Source: Acidicapsa dinghuensis (GTDB lineage: Bacteria > Acidobacteriota > Terriglobia > Terriglobales > Acidobacteriaceae). From it: DNA of 64,000 nucleotides. The stretch's first letter is position 1, and every line of letters starts with the position of its first letter. A program made the translations under genes and the position numbers. The notes below the pieces were generated by a model that saw only the letters and a program-made list of their open reading frames with translations, was not told where the DNA came from and ran no database searches. The stretch is from the NCBI RefSeq assembly GCF_025685685.1, contig NZ_JAGSYH010000004.1:124001-188000 (forward strand). The letters run 5' to 3'. Positions 16,785 to 25,816 of the stretch are shown here, one piece after another.

Positions 16785-19364
16785 ATGACAGCGAACAGGA
16801 CACAAAACGCGGCACTCGATCAACAGCTCATTCTTGAACTGAGGATTGATGCGTCCGGTGAAGTGACCCGTAAGCCAACCAAGCTCGGACGGAAGGATAC
16901 GCTCGAGGGAAAGCTCCTCGGTCAGCTCTATCCTGGCATCCGAGTCGCGCGCGTCAGCGTGCCGTATGAGTTGACACCGTATGAGCAGTCTGTGGTCGAA
17001 AACCGCATGGCGAGTCTTCGTTACGGTGGGGTCGAGTACAAGCTGGTGGGCGCTAGCGGTTCAGCGAAGGATGGCAAGTTCTACTTCGTCGATAAGGCGC
17101 ATGCCGGCCAGATAGCTGAGCGCTTTCAGCATTGGCCCGAGGCGGCGATCGTGTACTTTGCGATCCTCGTCTCCGACTGCAAGCTGATGGTCGAGGAACC
17201 CGACCTGCGCATCGCTGTGGTCAAGGATCACGTCCTTGGCACCAACGATTGCCGTGGCTGGGTGCGCGAATCCCTCTACCGGAAGCTCAAGATCGGCACG
17301 AATCGTTTTTGCCAGTTTCGGCTGGCATTTGACGCGAGCGAACCGAAGCAGGCAAAGGGCGCATTGAAGGCAATGAGCGATCGTGTGGCCGACAGGCTCT
17401 CGGTCGATGTCATTCTGCCTGAAAGCTCCTGCAAACCGGCCCTCAAAGGAAGCGTGCGATTTCTTCCCCAGTTGGGCACATCGGGCCGCATTTACATAGG
17501 TCCGGCGATTCTCGGGATTAAGCAGATCTCCCGTCAATCGGAGTTTGGGTCAAGCTACACCTTGATCGAACACGCTTCGGAAGAGGCGCTGCAGTTTGAA
17601 TTGAAACTGTGGGCGCTAGAACGTATCAAGGCAATGAGAAAGGCATGGGACGAGGGTGACTACCACGCTCTTTTCGAAGTAATCGGCAAATCCGAGGTTA
17701 CAACGATCGACGATGGTGTCGGCTTCGACCCTGACTCACTAGAGCAACAGGGCGATGCAGCTTCAGAAGGATGTGACCCGTCGGAAGCGGTTCTGTTGGC
17801 GGACCGTAGCGGAAATGCAATCAAGATTCCCTATGTCTTCAACCAACTGAACCGCAAGCTGGCACGGTGGGCATTTCGTGCCTGCACGAGCGCGGACCTG
17901 AAGCTGCCATCGTTCGCTCTGGCGGACGACGGTGTCCTGATTGAGCTCCGAGGAAAGATCCTCTCAGCGTCCGACTGGATACCTGAAGACAGTGCGATTA
18001 CATCCTTGGCGGCGGAACAGGGGCTTTGCGTCCGGTACCCAATACGGATGCAGGAGGATCTTTTGCCCGTTCGTCATCTCAGCAACACGGAGCTTGTTCC
18101 CGCACTCAAACAGGTGCTCGGAACAGCCGACCTTGATGAATCCGAAGTCGCCAATATTCTGGACTGGCACCTTCGCATGGAGGGAACGTACATCCTGCAT
18201 TCGAGGACCGCGAGCAGAAACGGCGGCGATTTTGACTTCGACACCATCTGCGTAATGCCGTCCGATCAGTTCCCGAAGTTCGTGGCGGGAAGGGTCGCAT
18301 ATGGGGAGAGATTTCACCAGCAAAAAACCAAGCAACAGAAAGCCAAGTCTCCCTGGTGGAACGCCTGCCCGGTTGCAATGAAGGCGCGGGGAAACCAGAT
18401 CGGTTCGATCACCGACCTGAAGACTTCATGCCTTGCGGTGGGACGGCCAGATCTGGCCTACAAGCTCGTCGAGCAACTGCAGAACGCACTCGATTCCCTA
18501 AAACACAGGGTCGAGATTGATGAAGCCGTTGTCAGTGAAATCAGGAAGGAGGTAGCACCAGCGCCCTGGCTCCGCCACAAGCGTGAGCGCAGAGTGTCGG
18601 ATCTGCCCGCCCATCTTGAAGTCGCAGATACGGACAAGGTTGGGAGGCTCTACAACGTACTGCGCAAGGAGGTCGGCTTCCTTCCCGACGAAACCGGCAA
18701 CGGGTTCGAAGAGAAAATGTCCATCGAAGACTTCCGCGGGCTCTTTTCGGGCGAAACCGTCACCCGTGAGATGTTCGAGGAGTGCCAGTTGGTCAATTCG
18801 ATCTATGGCGACATCGCAAGCCGGATTGTCCAGCGCGAGGATGAAGTCAAGCAGCAACTCAAGGACGCTCAAGCGCAGTGGGAAACTGTGCGCGGGAGCG
18901 AGGACAAAGAGAAGAGAAAGACTGCGGTGCTTGCAAGAAACAAGGCGCAGTCGGCTCTGTGGGAGCACGAACAGGATGCACGGGATCAGTTCAGCTCGTT
19001 GCATTTGTTCGTCCACTACTGGGCGCAAGGCAAGCAAGAGAATCGTCGGGCGTGGGCACAAGCGATGAATACCGTCGTCACCGGTGGCTCAGGTTCAGGC
19101 GCCGTTCTCTTCCAGTCGTTTCCGCAAGAGGTGATCGATGCCTTTGCGGAGGTCACCGGCGGTTCGCGCGTACGAGTGCGACTTCCGAAGACCGTGAACG
19201 GCTACGTCTGGTTCGATGATGAGCAGCGGGCATTTCTGGTCGAGCGGATGGAGAATCCTCAAGGCCCAGAATGTGAGAAGAGGGTATTTCTCTTCCAGTA
19301 CGCGGGAAAGCGCCCGCTTGTCTTCGAAAACACGAGTGCTCCGGATTCGATGGAGCATTCCTGA
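16785..19364 (+). CDS. Putative single-subunit double-psi beta-barrel RNA polymerase
   Basis: Protein of 859 residues that I read as a YonO / eukaryotic-RdRP superfamily polymerase. Evidence: N-GG-DFDFD at residues 479-486 (Asp 482, 484, 486) matches the NADFDGD catalytic loop of the beta-prime barrel; CVRYPIR (415-421) matches the V-R-x-P strand that opens that barrel; a GVEYKLVGASGSAKDGKFYF segment (82-101) resembles the FLxxSxSQLR pattern before barrel 1 of RdRPs; K217-P-A-L-K221-G resembles the barrel-1 lysines; NQIGSITDLK (537-546) followed by QNALDSLKH resembles the helix block after the catalytic loop. A coiled coil follows. Start at 16785 follows GAGGAG. The gene has its own leader and terminator inside the transfer region. 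Substrate and template are unknown; assignment is by motif only. Confidence 0.62.
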   Translation: MTANRTQNAALDQQLILELRIDASGEVTRKPTKLGRKDTLEGKLLGQLYPGIRVARVSVPYELTPYEQSVVENRMASLRYGGVEYKLVGASGSAKDGKFYFVDKAHAGQIAERFQHWPEAAIVYFAILVSDCKLMVEEPDLRIAVVKDHVLGTNDCRGWVRESLYRKLKIGTNRFCQFRLAFDASEPKQAKGALKAMSDRVADRLSVDVILPESSCKPALKGSVRFLPQLGTSGRIYIGPAILGIKQISRQSEFGSSYTLIEHASEEALQFELKLWALERIKAMRKAWDEGDYHALFEVIGKSEVTTIDDGVGFDPDSLEQQGDAASEGCDPSEAVLLADRSGNAIKIPYVFNQLNRKLARWAFRACTSADLKLPSFALADDGVLIELRGKILSASDWIPEDSAITSLAAEQGLCVRYPIRMQEDLLPVRHLSNTELVPALKQVLGTADLDESEVANILDWHLRMEGTYILHSRTASRNGGDFDFDTICVMPSDQFPKFVAGRVAYGERFHQQKTKQQKAKSPWWNACPVAMKARGNQIGSITDLKTSCLAVGRPDLAYKLVEQLQNALDSLKHRVEIDEAVVSEIRKEVAPAPWLRHKRERRVSDLPAHLEVADTDKVGRLYNVLRKEVGFLPDETGNGFEEKMSIEDFRGLFSGETVTREMFEECQLVNSIYGDIASRIVQREDEVKQQLKDAQAQWETVRGSEDKEKRKTAVLARNKAQSALWEHEQDARDQFSSLHLFVHYWAQGKQENRRAWAQAMNTVVTGGSGSGAVLFQSFPQEVIDAFAEVTGGSRVRVRLPKTVNGYVWFDDEQRAFLVERMENPQGPECEKRVFLFQYAGKRPLVFENTSAPDSMEHS

Positions 19365-19369
19365 CCGGC

Positions 19370-19412
19370 AAAAGAGAAGCTGTGGCCTCATGCCCGGCTT
19401 CTCTTTTCCTTT
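19370..19412 (+). terminator. Rho-independent terminator after the polymerase-like gene
   Basis: Perfect 11-bp stem AAAAGAGAAGC (19370-19380) / GCTTCTCTTTT (19397-19407) followed by CCTTTTT. It separates the polymerase-like gene from the second VirB9-like operon. Confidence 0.85.
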
Positions 19413-19444
19413 TTGTGACTCACCCCGCGCCAAGGGAGGCCCCT

Positions 19445-20290
19445 ATGAAGACGATCCCAATCCTTTTTCTTGCTCTCGGCGCGATCGCAGCCGGGGCGCA
19501 GACGACCAGCCAGAGCCAAATCCGTCACATCGAAACTTCACTGAATCATCTAACGGTTCTCGAATTCGGCGAATCCGTGACAACGCTTGCGATTGCTGAC
19601 CCAGACAGCTTTCAGGTTGAGCGACATGACGACAAGGTTTTCGTAAAGCCTCTCCGGGAGGGCGTGTCCACCAATCTCTTTGTCTGGACCCCGTCTCGGG
19701 AACTGAGCTACGAACTTGATCCGGCAGGTCAACTCGCTCAAATGGACGTCCTGGTTCGCACCGAACCCGCGCCCACTCCACACACCAGCACACAGGCTTC
19801 GGCTGAGCCCACAGATGCAGAGATTCGCAAGATCGCCTCGCTGGTATTGACACAGGCAATGATGGGAGTCGAAGACATCGTTCATGACCCAGAAAAACCC
19901 GCCACGGAGCGCGTGCATGTCGATCTTGAACAGGTCTATCGCGCGAAGGATCGCATCTATATTCGCTACTCGATAACCAACCAGACCAAATCTCCTTTCC
20001 GTATTACAACCCCGGATGTGTGCGCTCCTGTCCCGACCGACCAACCAATTTCGCTGCTCAGCCTTAGGAACCACCAGATCACGTCGCGGACTTTCACATC
20101 CTTCAAAGCAACTCAAGTCTCCGGTCTCACAGTAATGCAGGCCGAATCGGGAGTGCGCGATCTTGCGCCGGGAGAGAAGACGGCGGGCGTAATTAGCATC
20201 GGAACTTCTACAACCAATCCGCCACAGATCTATCAACTGAACTTTGGCGCCGACCAAAACGGACCTCTGAAGGTCGAGGCAGTTCTCTAG
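19445..20290 (+). CDS. Second VirB9/TrbG-like T4SS protein
   Basis: Product of 281 residues with a signal peptide (MKTIPILFLALGAIAAGAQ). Residues about 25-105 have the TrbG/VirB9 strand pattern (LTVLEFGESVTTLAIADPDS, VFVKPLREGVSTNLFVWTP); the C-terminal part has a YRAKDRIYIRYSITNQTKSPF strand typical of these periplasmic domains. It is diverged from the VirB9 homologue at the start of the window, so the system has two outer-core proteins or one has a new role. AGGGAGG lies upstream of the ATG; the frame is open back to 19382 but that part covers the terminator. Confidence 0.65.
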   Translation: MKTIPILFLALGAIAAGAQTTSQSQIRHIETSLNHLTVLEFGESVTTLAIADPDSFQVERHDDKVFVKPLREGVSTNLFVWTPSRELSYELDPAGQLAQMDVLVRTEPAPTPHTSTQASAEPTDAEIRKIASLVLTQAMMGVEDIVHDPEKPATERVHVDLEQVYRAKDRIYIRYSITNQTKSPFRITTPDVCAPVPTDQPISLLSLRNHQITSRTFTSFKATQVSGLTVMQAESGVRDLAPGEKTAGVISIGTSTTNPPQIYQLNFGADQNGPLKVEAVL

Positions 20291-20292
20291 TC

Positions 20293-20529
20293 ATGGACAC
20301 GCAGGGCAACATTTCACCGCAGGAAGTACGCCATGCGCTCAGACGGATCTACTTAAGCGACGCCGAAACCAATCTGCAGTGCTCCCTCCTCGCCTCCCTT
20401 TCTGATGAACTGAAACCGATCGATGAGAAGGGCCGCTGGAAACCTAGTCCTTCGCTCATTCTCACGTTGGTCTTGCTGTGTGCTTTGCTTGGGGTCTTTG
20501 TGTATTTCTCGGTGGGAGGGCGCGGATGA
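20293..20529 (+). CDS. Small single-pass membrane protein
   Basis: Product of 78 residues: a soluble N-terminal half (ISPQEVRHALRRIYLSDAET) and one C-terminal membrane helix (PSLILTLVLLCALLGVFVYF). It starts two bases after the previous stop and its stop overlaps the coupling-protein start (ATGA). It may help place the coupling protein in the membrane; no family recognised. Confidence 0.62.
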   Translation: MDTQGNISPQEVRHALRRIYLSDAETNLQCSLLASLSDELKPIDEKGRWKPSPSLILTLVLLCALLGVFVYFSVGGRG

Positions 20530-22319
20530 ACTCGTATTACGATCAGCCCACATGGCGTCAGAGAGGACCAGAAGACGTCGCAGGCGTTCTGGTTCTGCTC
20601 GCCTGTGCCGTGCTCGCCTTCGCGTGGTATGTTGCGGTGTCTCACCTCCATTTCAGCAACCACCAGTGTCTTGAGATCTTCCTATACGGCGCCATTCTGT
20701 TTTTCGGGGGCGGCCTTCTCATCGCGCAGTTGGTTGGTCGCAGACGAAGGAGAGAGGAGAACTGGCCACACCCTGCAATCCTTGTCCCGGCATCGAAGGA
20801 TGCGGCGACAGTCCGAGCTGCAAATCAAGGTGAAGCAACGTTGCTCGGATACAACGTGCACAAGGAGCCGTGGCTCTGGCCCGACGTCGTGCGCATGAAG
20901 CACGGAGTCATTGTAGGCGGCACGGGTTCCGGCAAGTCAACTTTTCTCGAAAACATCATCGCGCAGGATCTGATGCGGCGCTTCGGCGCGCGCAAAATGC
21001 CGATGATCATCTTTGACGGCAAGGGTGAGAAGGAGTTTCTTTATCGCCTTTTACCACACATCGAGGCTGCCGGCCGCCTGCAAGATCTCCGGGTGATCGA
21101 TCCAACCCACCCCGCGGAATCGGCGCGATATAACCCGTTCTATGCACTCGACGATGCTTACCAGGAGCACGTGAATTTCATTTTCCGGTCCTTCGGGCTG
21201 CGCGAAGACTTCTTCAAGGGACACCAGGAGGCGTACCTTTCGGATCTTGTCCGCATACTCCAGTACACGGGAAAAGTGTTCAACGTCTACGACGTGCTAG
21301 TGATGGCGCTTGATGAAAAAGTTTTGGAGGAACAGATCGGGGTTGCGAAGGCGCGCCTGGCCTCAGTGCCGGGTATCTCCATGCAGAAGCGGTTGAACTT
21401 CGAGATGTCGGTCAAAATGCTTCAGCGATCACTTGCGGACCGTGAGCGTGTGGAGAAGATTCAGGGGCTTTTGAATGAGCTATTGAGCTTCCTGGAGGAC
21501 GAACTGTCGATTGTTACCGGCTCCTATCAGGACCTGCTTACGCTCGACGACGTTCTCAACAACGATCTCATTTTGTTCGTCTCCCTCAACGCCAACCGCA
21601 ATCAGCGTGCGGTCGAAGCCTTGGGGAAGATCCTGCTGCAGAACATCCAGTTGATGGTCGGCAAGCGTTACGCGCAGCCGGCGAGTGATCGTGATGCCAA
21701 TGAACCCATGCTTTCGGTGATCCTGGACGAATTTGCGCCCTTCGCCTATCCCGGGTTTACCCAGGTACTCCAGACAGCACGCGGAGCGCGAGTTTCCTTC
21801 CTCTTTTCCTTCCAGAGCATTCCCCAGTTGCAGCGTGTGAGCCAGGCGTTTGCGGATGAAGTGTCGTCCGCGCCGGGAACGAAGATGATTATGAATGTTT
21901 CGGAGGAGCACACTGCGCAGTGGTTTTTGAAAGCGTCGTCCCGGATTGCCACCAAGCGCCGCAGCTTGTCAGTGCGCAGAACCGGGATCTTTTCGACCAA
22001 ATACACAGAGACCGGAACGGGAAGTGAGAGCGACATCAAGGAGACACGTGCGCGCGAAGACCACATCAAGAACCTCCCGGTCGGCCAGTTGGAGATTCTG
22101 ATGGTGGACAGCCGCGAAGGCACCCGCCATTCCCATTTGCACGTTCGGCGCGTTCCGCGGTTTGAAGTCGAGGGACTTGAGCCTTTCCTCTATCCGAAGA
22201 TGCACAGCTACTTGGACCCCGAGATCGGTGTGAATCTCCGCTTCAAGGAAGCGGAGAACCGCAAGCAACGGCGCAGGAGAACGGCAGGATTGTTCCTCGG
22301 CGAGGCAGGTGGAGAATGA
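20526..22319 (+). CDS. virD4: VirD4/TraG-type coupling protein
   Basis: Type IV coupling protein, the hexameric ATPase that brings the relaxosome or protein substrates to the T4SS. Two N-terminal membrane segments (about 18-40 and 51-70) are followed by a cytoplasmic ATPase domain: Walker A GGTGSGKST (131-139), MPMIIFDGKGEKEFLYRL, ARYNPFYAL, Walker B LSVILDEFAPF and VSFLFSFQSIPQL. Length of 597 residues is normal. The ATG at 20526 overlaps the previous stop; the longer frame from 20478 lies inside the previous gene. The stop overlaps the next ATG. Confidence 0.93.
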   Translation: MNSYYDQPTWRQRGPEDVAGVLVLLACAVLAFAWYVAVSHLHFSNHQCLEIFLYGAILFFGGGLLIAQLVGRRRRREENWPHPAILVPASKDAATVRAANQGEATLLGYNVHKEPWLWPDVVRMKHGVIVGGTGSGKSTFLENIIAQDLMRRFGARKMPMIIFDGKGEKEFLYRLLPHIEAAGRLQDLRVIDPTHPAESARYNPFYALDDAYQEHVNFIFRSFGLREDFFKGHQEAYLSDLVRILQYTGKVFNVYDVLVMALDEKVLEEQIGVAKARLASVPGISMQKRLNFEMSVKMLQRSLADRERVEKIQGLLNELLSFLEDELSIVTGSYQDLLTLDDVLNNDLILFVSLNANRNQRAVEALGKILLQNIQLMVGKRYAQPASDRDANEPMLSVILDEFAPFAYPGFTQVLQTARGARVSFLFSFQSIPQLQRVSQAFADEVSSAPGTKMIMNVSEEHTAQWFLKASSRIATKRRSLSVRRTGIFSTKYTETGTGSESDIKETRAREDHIKNLPVGQLEILMVDSREGTRHSHLHVRRVPRFEVEGLEPFLYPKMHSYLDPEIGVNLRFKEAENRKQRRRRTAGLFLGEAGGE

Positions 22320-23056
22320 AGAAGCGAATCCCAGTCGTCATCAGGCGGGTGCTTATGGCGACCGCACTCTGTTGCGTGGCCACCCAATTCCTCGGTCAAA
22401 CCCCGAACGAGCCAGGCGTTCATGCTTCGCAATTGACGCCCAAGCGTCAGGGCTTCTTTGACTACGCTTTGGGCCAGGTGAATCCGCACGACACCGACTA
22501 CGGCTCCAGAATGGTGGCCGCGCGGAATGCTGTCGTCGGATACACGATTGACGATCTCTACTTCTGGTCGAATGTCGCGACTCTCCTTTTGCTCTGCGGA
22601 CTGGCCGCAATTGTCCTCTTTCAGTGGCGCGCCATGAACAAGCGCGAACTCATCGCCGCGTCTCTCATCGCGCAGTTATGGGACGGCCGAGTTAGCGACC
22701 GGGTCGAGATAGAGCGCAGGACCGAACAGTTCAATCGGCTCGTAGAAGCGCATAACGCCGAAGCTGAAGCAGCTCTGTCCCGCAAGACAGGAACCTCGGA
22801 CCAGGAATCGGGCACGAACGGGAGGAGTGTTCGCGCTCTGGCGGACGGCAAAGGAATTTCGCCAGCGGAGGCCGAGAAGATCGCCGCCGCGGCGCCGGAT
22901 GCGACCGCAGCGAGCCTTCAACAAAGCACCCTGCTGCTGCAACGGCGCGTGGAAGCGTTGCAGAACAGTGAGCAGAATTTGAAACAGCGCCTCAACCAAA
23001 CGACGGTTTTGCTCGACCAGGAGCGGCGTCGCAACGCAACGCTCAAGGGTGCCTAG
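22316..23056 (+). CDS. Coiled-coil membrane protein of the transfer operon
   Basis: Product of 246 residues. It has an N-terminal signal sequence (VLMATALCCVATQFLGQ), a membrane helix near residues 83-103 (FWSNVATLLLLCGLAAIVLF) and a long cytoplasmic C-terminal coiled coil (LLLQRRVEALQNSEQNLKQR). Family not recognised. Start/stop overlap with the coupling-protein gene suggests it works with that protein. Confidence 0.62.
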   Translation: MKKRIPVVIRRVLMATALCCVATQFLGQTPNEPGVHASQLTPKRQGFFDYALGQVNPHDTDYGSRMVAARNAVVGYTIDDLYFWSNVATLLLLCGLAAIVLFQWRAMNKRELIAASLIAQLWDGRVSDRVEIERRTEQFNRLVEAHNAEAEAALSRKTGTSDQESGTNGRSVRALADGKGISPAEAEKIAAAAPDATAASLQQSTLLLQRRVEALQNSEQNLKQRLNQTTVLLDQERRRNATLKGA

Positions 23057-23057
23057 A

Positions 23058-23741
23058 ATGGCCACAGCGATCACAAAGACCCCTTCAAGTTTCAGAAGTC
23101 ACGACGAATGGCTTGAGCATGTCCGTCGCGAGATTCCGGTCTCGGAGCAGCCATTTGCGCTTGCGTACGGGCGCATGGAACTCTTTCGGAAGTTTTATCG
23201 GATGCGTGGAGTCCAGTTCCCAACTCAATTCGCGGTGGACTTCGAGCGCATTGAAAATCTGCATGACCCCGAGAGGACAGGCGCACTGGAGTCCCTGAAC
23301 GACACAATCTTTCGAAGCCTTACAAGGCAGCTATTCAATCGCGCGCGCCAAACAATCTCGGAAGATGACACGCAATTGCCGGCCGCACCACGAGAACAAA
23401 TCGAAGAACTGCTCAGCCATCTGGTGCGAAAGAACCCCTACTTCGCCCTCTGGTCTGTCTACAAGACGGGTGTCTCCGATCGCTCCGTAGCCGAGGAATG
23501 GGAGGAATATCTCCTTCAGGAACTCGGCAATCAGAGTGTTGATGAAATCGACTTTACGCGTGCGATGGTCGAATTGGACAAGCTTCTTAACCATTTTCGT
23601 GACGAAAATCGCGCGCTTCCCTGCCTTACCTTCGAGCGCATCTGGTTCCTCCACTACCTTCGCGGCCCAGAGCGAATGGCTCAGGCGCGCGCAGTTTTGG
23701 GAATGCTCACGGCGGAGTTGAGAGCATGTACATTCGTGTAA
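23058..23741 (+). CDS. Transfer-operon protein, unknown
   Basis: Soluble, mainly helical protein of 227 residues (HDEWLEHVRREIPVSEQPFA; QIEELLSHLVRKNPYFALWS). I see no catalytic motif or zinc site. It starts one base after the previous stop, and the next gene starts inside its end, so it belongs to the coupling-protein operon. A GTG nine bases upstream is an alternative start. Confidence 0.6.
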   Translation: MATAITKTPSSFRSHDEWLEHVRREIPVSEQPFALAYGRMELFRKFYRMRGVQFPTQFAVDFERIENLHDPERTGALESLNDTIFRSLTRQLFNRARQTISEDDTQLPAAPREQIEELLSHLVRKNPYFALWSVYKTGVSDRSVAEEWEEYLLQELGNQSVDEIDFTRAMVELDKLLNHFRDENRALPCLTFERIWFLHYLRGPERMAQARAVLGMLTAELRACTFV

Positions 23742-24253
23742 TCAGCTTCGGGACGAACTGGTGGGCGATGCATTCACGCCACACCAATGACCCATTGTGC
23801 TTCCATCGGAAGGCAGCGTACTTCAACGCCGCGGCCCTCATGTCGGGAAGGCGTCTACATCACGGCGCGATCTTTCCCGGTCAAGTCCGTTTCAACGCGA
23901 AGAGCGGATTTGATCCGGAGTTCCCCTTGCGTGCGATCGGCAAGACATTTCATTGTTCTGCGCCACACCAATTCGCCGGAAAAATGCATTTGCTTTTCGA
24001 GCGACGCGCCGGCGAGATGAAGCCGGATGCATATCTGGTCACTCTCAAGTCTGCGGACCACGGTGCAATCCAGTTCTCTAAATCTGGATGGAAGTCGGCA
24101 GGAGTTCGGCCAATTTCGGTCAGCCTGCGCGGTGAAAGGTACGAGGCAATGCTGCTGTTCGGTCCTGGAGACTGGGTCGAAAGCAACCTCGGAGTATGGC
24201 AGGTCGATCAAGCTGAATGCAGCATTCGACTCGGCGAAGGAGCGCTCCAGTGA
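23726..24253 (+). CDS. Transfer-operon protein, unknown
   Basis: Protein of 175 residues with no signal peptide or membrane segment. It starts YIRVISFGTNWWAMHSRHTN and contains several Trp, His and Phe residues; beta-strand content seems high (SVSLRGERYEAMLLFGPGDW). No named family recognised. It overlaps the preceding gene by 16 bases and the following gene by four (GTGA), so translation is coupled. Confidence 0.58.
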   Translation: MYIRVISFGTNWWAMHSRHTNDPLCFHRKAAYFNAAALMSGRRLHHGAIFPGQVRFNAKSGFDPEFPLRAIGKTFHCSAPHQFAGKMHLLFERRAGEMKPDAYLVTLKSADHGAIQFSKSGWKSAGVRPISVSLRGERYEAMLLFGPGDWVESNLGVWQVDQAECSIRLGEGALQ

Positions 24254-25029
24254 GATATTACAAGGGCTATATCGCTCTGTCCGACACTTGTGACGTGCCG
24301 GTTCTGCTTCAGGTGCGGAACTCGCGGGCGATCACTTTTGATCAACTTCGCGACCTGCTCGTCCATGAGATGCTTGAGGCGATCGTTCGCTCATTGCGCT
24401 GGCGGGTAACACGACTCGAAAAGGTTGGCCTGATCGAAAGATTGAATGGACAGCGATTTCTGGGTAAGCCTGTCTATGGAATTACGCAGCAGGGTCTTGA
24501 ATGTCTGGAGTCGCGCGGTCACTACCTGGTGTCGTTGCCGTGTGACACGGAACAGATTCTGCATCCGTCCAAGGTCGCTCACGCGCTGGAACTGGTCAAT
24601 ATCCATCTGGCTCTTGCCCGATCAGGCTTGCTCCGGTCGTGGAAGAGTGACGTTGAGATCACCTCGCGAAACCTGGTTGCTTCCGGCAATGCGACCAAAG
24701 ACTATGACGCAGTCGCGGAAATCGAAGTCGACGGAAACACACGAACGATCGGGATCGAATACGAGAGAAGCGCAAAGGCGGCATCCCGTTATGACGCAAT
24801 TCGTGAGGCTCTGAACAAGGACAATGCCACGGATACGGTCTTGTACCTGACTTCAAGCGACGACATTCTTTATTTGCTTGCCATGGAATTGCGCGCGACT
24901 CGGAAGCGAATTGGCTTCGCACTGAGCGATGCATTCCGCCGTTCTCTCCTCGAAACGCGCACTCTGACGAACACGGCGAGTTCGGAAATTGTGCCGCTCC
25001 GCGAACTCCTCGATTTGAGAGTGTCGTAG
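24250..25029 (+). CDS. Replic_Relax family (replication-relaxation) protein
   Basis: Likely member of the Replic_Relax family found on plasmids and ICEs, thought to have a winged-helix DNA-binding part and a nuclease-like part. The N-terminal half reads as a winged helix (ITFDQLRDLLVHEMLEAIVR, VTRLEKVGLIERL, YGITQQGLECL). The second half has HALELVNIHLALARSG, a SDVEITSRN strand, KDYDAVAEIEVDG and IGIEYERSAKA, with Asp and Glu-x-x-x-x-Lys residues in a restriction-enzyme-like layout. No MOB relaxase with a HUH motif is seen in the window, so this is the best candidate for an origin-binding transfer protein. GTG at 24250 overlaps the preceding stop. Confidence 0.72.
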   Translation: MRYYKGYIALSDTCDVPVLLQVRNSRAITFDQLRDLLVHEMLEAIVRSLRWRVTRLEKVGLIERLNGQRFLGKPVYGITQQGLECLESRGHYLVSLPCDTEQILHPSKVAHALELVNIHLALARSGLLRSWKSDVEITSRNLVASGNATKDYDAVAEIEVDGNTRTIGIEYERSAKAASRYDAIREALNKDNATDTVLYLTSSDDILYLLAMELRATRKRIGFALSDAFRRSLLETRTLTNTASSEIVPLRELLDLRVS

Positions 25030-25291
25030 TTCGATTGCGCTGGGCGAGGCATTCCTTCGACTGTCCTTTGCGGTTGCATTTACGGCGCATTGACGTTTTA
25101 TTGACTCTGCTTTGGCCTCTTTTGCCTCGTTGTTGAACTGAATCGGCACGCCATAAGTTATGGCTGCTCAAAAACTTCCTTTCTGACTATCCCCTTGTTT
25201 GGATGGCTATGTTGTGGTGGTGGGAAGAAGGTGGAGAAGGATGTTGAGTGATTTTCCATCGGACCAACCAGCGATTTAATGCGCAATCGGG
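25030..25291. other. Intergenic stretch after the transfer operon
   Basis: About 260 bases. I see no convincing gene, hairpin with T-run, or promoter. A short ATG frame at 25230 of 12 codons follows GGAGAAGG but is too short to judge. Confidence 0.35.
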
Positions 25292-25768
25292 TTGATCGTC
25301 GGGCACCAGTCCTCAACGCTAGCTGAGGAAGCAGCGCTGCGGAACCTCTGCTACTGGGTGCTCCGCTCTCAGTACACACTCCCAAACATCCAGAGCCTCC
25401 GAGGCAAGCTCAGGCGCCATCCTTGGCGCCAACTCGTCAATGACTCCCAGCGCGCCCATCCACTCCAAGAACGACAACCGGTCCACCATGCCACGAAAGG
25501 AAGGAAATCGCTGCACCAATGCGCTTCCGCCGCCCTCAAGCAGAAGGTGGAAGGAGAATCTGCCTCAAACCCATTCCAGCGTCGTCTTGCGCTCTGCGTT
25601 GTGCAGACTGTGTTCAACGCGATCATCGTCGCGAGGTACGCTCGAACGCTCTATGGAGCCACCAACTACGACCAGCTCCAGCAAGTAGGAGTGACATTGC
25701 TGTTCGCGGCTCTGCTCGGATCGCTTGCTCGGATGTGGTTCCTCACACTGAAGGGCCTGGCCGGCTGA
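25292..25768 (+). CDS. Uncertain ORF with C-terminal membrane segments
   Basis: Open frame of 158 codons without a clear ribosome site or a strong ATG. The first 100 residues look unlike a natural protein (His, Arg and Gln rich), but the last 60 include two plausible membrane helices (LALCVVQTVFNAIIVARYA and VGVTLLFAALLGSLARMWFL). It could be a short membrane protein starting internally, a decayed gene, or chance. Low confidence. Confidence 0.28.
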   Translation: MIVGHQSSTLAEEAALRNLCYWVLRSQYTLPNIQSLRGKLRRHPWRQLVNDSQRAHPLQERQPVHHATKGRKSLHQCASAALKQKVEGESASNPFQRRLALCVVQTVFNAIIVARYARTLYGATNYDQLQQVGVTLLFAALLGSLARMWFLTLKGLAG

Positions 25769-25816
25769 CCCGCAATTGATCCCATGAACCCCAACTCAGA
25801 AGAAAGGAGAATTGCC

